The position numbers were made by a program, and so were the translations under genes. The notes below the pieces were generated by a model. It had not been told where the DNA came from and ran no database searches. It saw nothing but the letters and a program-made list of their open reading frames with translations. From Companilactobacillus alimentarius DSM 20249 (GTDB lineage: Bacteria > Bacillota > Bacilli > Lactobacillales > Lactobacillaceae), in contig NZ_CP018867.1 in NCBI RefSeq assembly GCF_002849895.1, positions 248,001 through 312,000 of the forward strand: 64,000 nucleotides of DNA, given 5' to 3'. Shown in pieces: positions 60,624 through 64,000 of this stretch (the stretch's first letter is position 1; every line of letters starts with the position of its first letter).

Positions 60624-61484
60624 ATGCAAAAATTTTTTTCAAATAAAAAATTAATTATTTTAATGATACTTATTATTGTTACTTTTGGTCTTCTGGCGGT
60701 AACGGTCAATATTCGTGATAACAAGAATACGCCACCAGTAGTACAACAAGTTGGTAATGATGTCGTCAGTGTTGTTGGAGGAGTCTTTGCTTATCCGACT
60801 AACGCTGTGAAGAATGCTACCTCAGAATTCTCTGATTTGTATGATACCTATTCCGAAAATAAGCGTCTTAAAGCTAGAATCGGTGAATTAGCACAGAATC
60901 AGGCAAAATTAGAAGTAGTTCAAGATGAAAATAAGAAATTGAAACAAGAATTAAAACTAGATGGAACTTTGACAGATTATAGTACTGTCAACGCTTCAGT
61001 TTTGTCGCGCTCACCAAGTAGCTGGCAAAACTATTTAACAATCAATCGTGGACAAACTAGTGGCATCAAGAAAAACATGCCGGTTATGTCTGGTAAGGGA
61101 TTGATTGGAAGAATCATTGAAGTTGATAAGATAAGTTCTAAAGTTGAATTGATTTCCACTAATAACGAATTGAATGATAAATTTGCTGCTGAGATTTTAG
61201 GTAGTAATAAAAATGTCACTGGAGTTGTTAGTCGTTATGATAGTTCAACTGGTGATTTAGTGATGGAAAACGTTAATTCTACAAAGAATATTAAAAAAGG
61301 CCAAAGCGTTATTACATCTGGTTTGGGTGGCTTAACACCTCGTGGGTTGTACATTGGTAAAGTTTATGGAATTAAGAAAGATAATTACGGTATGACTAAT
61401 TCTGTATATATCACTCCTGCAGCCGAATTGAGAAACTTTACAGTTGTGACGGTAATTAAGTCATCTGTTCATGGTGAAAATTAA
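60624..61484 (+). CDS. mreC: Rod-shape-determining protein MreC
   Basis: A 286-aa bitopic protein with a membrane helix (about residues 9-27), a coiled coil (KRLKARIGELAQNQAKLEVV) and an extracellular beta domain (LSRSPSSWQNYLTINRGQTS, GLIGRIIEVDKISSKVELIS). It connects MreB to PBPs. AGGAGGAAG precedes the ATG. Its stop overlaps the mreD start. Confidence 0.96.
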   Translation: MQKFFSNKKLIILMILIIVTFGLLAVTVNIRDNKNTPPVVQQVGNDVVSVVGGVFAYPTNAVKNATSEFSDLYDTYSENKRLKARIGELAQNQAKLEVVQDENKKLKQELKLDGTLTDYSTVNASVLSRSPSSWQNYLTINRGQTSGIKKNMPVMSGKGLIGRIIEVDKISSKVELISTNNELNDKFAAEILGSNKNVTGVVSRYDSSTGDLVMENVNSTKNIKKGQSVITSGLGGLTPRGLYIGKVYGIKKDNYGMTNSVYITPAAELRNFTVVTVIKSSVHGEN

Positions 61485-62026
61485 TGACAATTAAAACTCG
61501 AAAGATTGTTGGTCAAGTATTATTCATTTTATTCGCATTTTACCTAGATGGTTTAATGAAATGGGCCTTTTTGAATAATATGAATCGAGAAACAATCGTA
61601 GTTTTGCCACAACTAATGTTGATGACAATTGTTATGTTAACGATGCGAATTGAAGATCGTCGACAGTTGATTATTTACGGGATTGTTTTTGGGGTTGTCT
61701 ATGATTCTTATTACTATGGAATAATTGGGTTGTATACAGTGTTATTGCCATTGGTAATGGTTGGGATCGACCATTTTAGATTTTTGTTGATCAAAAATAA
61801 TATGGGGTATGACTTATCCGTTTATTTCTTAGCATTGACGTTTTTGCAATCAGGAATTTATTTATTAGAAAGATTATTACAACAAACTAGTACAGATGTT
61901 TTGGATTTCATTACATATACTTTGGGACCTACATTACTATGGAATATTGTGGTTTTTTTCATTCTGTATATTCCAATAGCAAATCTGTCAGAGTGGTTGG
62001 TGAAATATCGGAGGGATAGTAAATGA
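61484..62026 (+). CDS. mreD: Rod-shape-determining protein MreD
   Basis: A 180-aa protein with five or six membrane helices and charged ends, matching MreD in length and in location directly after mreC (one-base overlap of stop and start). It overlaps minC by 4 bases. Confidence 0.92.
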   Translation: MTIKTRKIVGQVLFILFAFYLDGLMKWAFLNNMNRETIVVLPQLMLMTIVMLTMRIEDRRQLIIYGIVFGVVYDSYYYGIIGLYTVLLPLVMVGIDHFRFLLIKNNMGYDLSVYFLALTFLQSGIYLLERLLQQTSTDVLDFITYTLGPTLLWNIVVFFILYIPIANLSEWLVKYRRDSK

Positions 62027-62691
62027 GTGACATCATTTTAAAAGGTGGTAAAGATGGCTTTTCAGTCATTTTTGACGAGAAAGCTAATTATGATGAGGCG
62101 TTTAAAGAATTAAAGGAATTAATTATGCAACAAAACGTTAAATCAACCAGCGAAAATGATGACATTATAAATTTTACTATTAAGACCGGTCGTCGGTTAT
62201 TTACCGATGAACAAAAAGAAAGTATTGAAACTTTTTTCGATAAGTATCCTGAACTAGAATTAAAAGATATCGAGTCAGATGTTGAATCTAAAGTAGATGT
62301 TCAAAAATTACTAGACAAGAATAAAACTACTGTTGAATCGGGAATAGTTCGTAGTGGTCAACAATTAAAGTATCAGGGTGATTTAATTTTTCTTGGAACA
62401 TTACACCGTGACGCACAGATCTGTGCTACTGGTTCAATTTATATTCTAGGAGAAGTAGATGGAATAGTTCATGCAGGTTATCCTGATAATACCAACGCCG
62501 TGATCTTTGGAAATTTGAAGAACGTTGACCAATTAAGAATCGCTGATGTGATTGAAATTGTTACAGACGATAATCGAATTAACTTTGAAAATGGCAAGTT
62601 TGCTTTTGTTGATGATTTACATGCAATCAGCATAGATGATTTGAAAAATTATAAAAACCGAATAAATGATTTAAGAAAAAGGACAGGTTAA
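62023..62691 (+). CDS. minC: Septum site-determining protein MinC
   Basis: A 222-aa FtsZ inhibitor. The N-terminal domain ILKGGKDGFSVIFDEKANYD and C-terminal beta-helix (IVRSGQQLKYQGDLIFLGTL, then GSIYILGEVDGIVHAG) are clear. It acts with the downstream minD; no minE is present, as in other Gram-positives. Confidence 0.95.
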   Translation: MSDIILKGGKDGFSVIFDEKANYDEAFKELKELIMQQNVKSTSENDDIINFTIKTGRRLFTDEQKESIETFFDKYPELELKDIESDVESKVDVQKLLDKNKTTVESGIVRSGQQLKYQGDLIFLGTLHRDAQICATGSIYILGEVDGIVHAGYPDNTNAVIFGNLKNVDQLRIADVIEIVTDDNRINFENGKFAFVDDLHAISIDDLKNYKNRINDLRKRTG

Positions 62692-62693
62692 CT

Positions 62694-63491
62694 ATGGGAA
62701 TATCAATAGTTGTAACTTCAGGAAAGGGTGGAGTTGGTAAAACTACCACTACTGCCAATGTAAGTACTGTCTTGGCAAGTCTAGGGAAAAAAGTCTGCAT
62801 GGTTGATTTGGATATCGGATTACGTAATTTGGATGCGGTAATGGGATTAACCAATCGAGTTGTTTATGATATTGTCGATGTTGCACAACACCGTGTCGTT
62901 GTATCTCAAGCATTAGTACGAGACCCTAGATTTGAGGATAACTTGTATTTACTAGCGGCCTCACAATTTGCTGATAAATATGTTTTAGATAAAGATTCTG
63001 TGGCTATGATCGTGAATGAATTGAAACAAAGGTTTGATTTTGTGATGATTGATTGTCCAGCAGGAATTGAATATGGCTTTCAAAATGCGGTTTCTACTGC
63101 TGATGGTGCCTTAGTTGTAACTAATCCAGAAGTCGCATCAGTCAGTGATGCTGATCGTGTGGTTGGTATTTTAGAGAATATGAATATGCCAATTACTCCT
63201 CATTTAATCATCAATCGTATTCGGAAGAATATGATCAATGATGGAACTTCAATGCGAATAGATGATATTGTTAATCATTTAGGAATTCCGTTGCTTGGAA
63301 TCGTAATTGATGAGGATCGAGTGATCTCAGCGTCTAATTCAGGGCAAACTGTGGCTTTTGATCGTGATAGTGATGCTGGTCGAAGTTATCAAAACATTGC
63401 TAAGCGTATGCTGGGTCAAAATATTCCTTTGGATTTATTTAGCCAAACAAAAAAGGTTGGTTTTTGGGGTCGTATTTTTGGAAAAAATTAA
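62694..63491 (+). CDS. minD: Septum site-determining protein MinD
   Basis: A 265-aa membrane-associated ATPase. Deviant Walker A GKGGVGKTTTTAN, MVDLDIGLRNLDAVMG, and a C-terminal amphipathic tail (KVGFWGRIFG) for membrane binding. It recruits MinC to prevent polar division; the topological factor is probably DivIVA elsewhere. Two bases after minC. Confidence 0.98.
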   Translation: MGISIVVTSGKGGVGKTTTTANVSTVLASLGKKVCMVDLDIGLRNLDAVMGLTNRVVYDIVDVAQHRVVVSQALVRDPRFEDNLYLLAASQFADKYVLDKDSVAMIVNELKQRFDFVMIDCPAGIEYGFQNAVSTADGALVVTNPEVASVSDADRVVGILENMNMPITPHLIINRIRKNMINDGTSMRIDDIVNHLGIPLLGIVIDEDRVISASNSGQTVAFDRDSDAGRSYQNIAKRMLGQNIPLDLFSQTKKVGFWGRIFGKN

Positions 63492-63506
63492 TCTGTATGC
63501 TATACT
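63478..63506 (+). promoter_or_regulatory. Promoter of thiT
   Basis: TTGGAA (63478-63483, inside the end of minD), 17 bases, TATACT (63501-63506), about 20 bases before the riboswitch. Confidence 0.7.
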
Positions 63507-63527
63507 TTTAATTGAATTTAATAAAGT

Positions 63528-63615
63528 CAACACAGGGGGAGCCTTTGGCTGAGAGTGAACTATTCGTTCAGACCCTTTAAACCTGTTATGTTAATACATG
63601 CGTAGGGATGTGTTG
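63528..63615 (+). promoter_or_regulatory. TPP riboswitch (THI element)
   Basis: A 7-bp P1 (CAACACA/TGTGTTG) encloses GGGGGAGCC...GGCTGAGAG, GACCCTTTAAACCTG and GTTAATACATGCGTAGGGA, the conserved thiamine-pyrophosphate aptamer. It lies directly upstream of a terminator and thiT. Confidence 0.97.
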
Positions 63616-63632
63616 TTCAAGCAAAATGCTCG

Positions 63633-63672
63633 AACTCTCTTGTGATGACTAAAATCAGAAGGGAGTTTTTTT
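63633..63672 (+). terminator. Riboswitch expression-platform terminator
   Basis: AACTCTCTTGTGA pairs with TCAGAAGGGAGTT (one wobble and one mismatch) and runs into T7. TPP binding should favour it. Confidence 0.88.
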
Positions 63673-63674
63673 GT

Positions 63675-64000
63675 ATGATCGATAAAGCGAGTCGTCAAGA
63701 TAGTTTAGTTGTCTTGACAGAAGGGGCAATCATTACGGCTTTGGCCATGGGATTATCCTATATTCCACATTCGACGGGGGTATCTTCAATAGAATTTGTC
63801 TATGGACTGATTCCAATGTCTATTTACGCTTTGAGAAGAGGCTTGAAGCCAGGATTAATGGCTGGATTAGTTTGGGGATTATTGGATATGCTTCTAAGAG
63901 GTCTCAGTACTGGTGGCGTCTTGAATCCATTTCAAGGTATCGTTGAATATCCATTGGCTTTCGCTGTTGTGGGATTGATTGGTCTAGGAAGTGTTCGAGT
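63675..64000 (+). CDS. thiT: Energy-coupled thiamine transporter ThiT (cut by window end)
   Basis: The first 108 codons of an S-component for an ECF transporter. The visible part has hydrophobic helices with SIEFVYGLIPMSIYALRRGL and MAGLVWGLLDMLLRG, typical of ThiT (full length about 180-200 aa). It is under the TPP riboswitch, which supports thiamine as substrate. Confidence 0.93.
   Translation, partial: MIDKASRQDSLVVLTEGAIITALAMGLSYIPHSTGVSSIEFVYGLIPMSIYALRRGLKPGLMAGLVWGLLDMLLRGLSTGGVLNPFQGIVEYPLAFAVVGLIGLGSVR

Overview
This 64 kb window is low-GC chromosomal DNA of a Lactobacillaceae member. Gene content and order (upp-atpBEFHAGDC-DUF1146-murA-mbl-yidD-rodA, and valS-folC-radC-mreBCD-minCD), Gram-positive Shine-Dalgarno sequences, frequent TTG/GTG starts, CcpA/LicT-type sugar control and an ECF-type thiamine transporter all fit. 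A Companilactobacillus-like species (L. farciminis/alimentarius group) is my best guess, but the sequence alone does not fix the species.

Layout. 1-2.6 kb: edge of a minus-strand gene, an unknown small protein, a lone tRNA-Gln(CUG), a 43-aa membrane peptide, csbD, and a complete IS30-family element in the csbD terminator. 2.7-8.3 kb: YbjQ protein, C69 dipeptidase and amino-acid permease; then, on the minus strand, a membrane-anchored DNA-entry-type nuclease coupled to glyA. 8.4-13 kb: a beta-glucoside regulon (promoter, cre, RAT/terminator, licT, EIIBCA, 6-phospho-beta-glucosidase). 13-23.3 kb: accessory and stress genes (lemA-htpX, serine hydrolase, aldo/keto reductase, oleate hydratase, Nudix, XRE-TPR regulator, nitroreductase, a broken membrane microprotein, tRNA-Glu(CUC), CPBP protease). 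23.4-29.5 kb: asymmetric heterodimeric ABC exporter, second serine hydrolase, murT without gatD beside it. 29.6-45.4 kb: tdk-prfA-prmC-ywlC-upp, the full F1Fo ATP synthase operon, then murA and a cell-elongation cluster (mbl, yidD, rodA) ending in an orphan GcvH-like lipoyl protein. 45.5-54.4 kb: second XRE-TPR regulator, universal stress protein, rarA, DUF1054, rpsD with a leader, ezrA, cysteine desulfurase-thiI. 54.4-63.5 kb: T-box leader with an unusual 62-bp tandem hairpin repeat, valS, folC, radC, mreBCD, minCD. 63.5-64 kb: TPP riboswitch and the start of thiT.

The core genes work as a growth module: nucleotide salvage, translation termination, tRNA modification (threonylcarbamoyl-AMP, thiouridine), proton-motive force, peptidoglycan synthesis, elongation and division. 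I found no CRISPR array, prophage or clear defence island. The points most worth a second look are the 62-bp repeats in the valS leader, the Mbl with an altered EEP motif, the terminator-like hairpin inside the atp operon, the structured segment after tRNA-Glu, and the microprotein gene interrupted by TGA.
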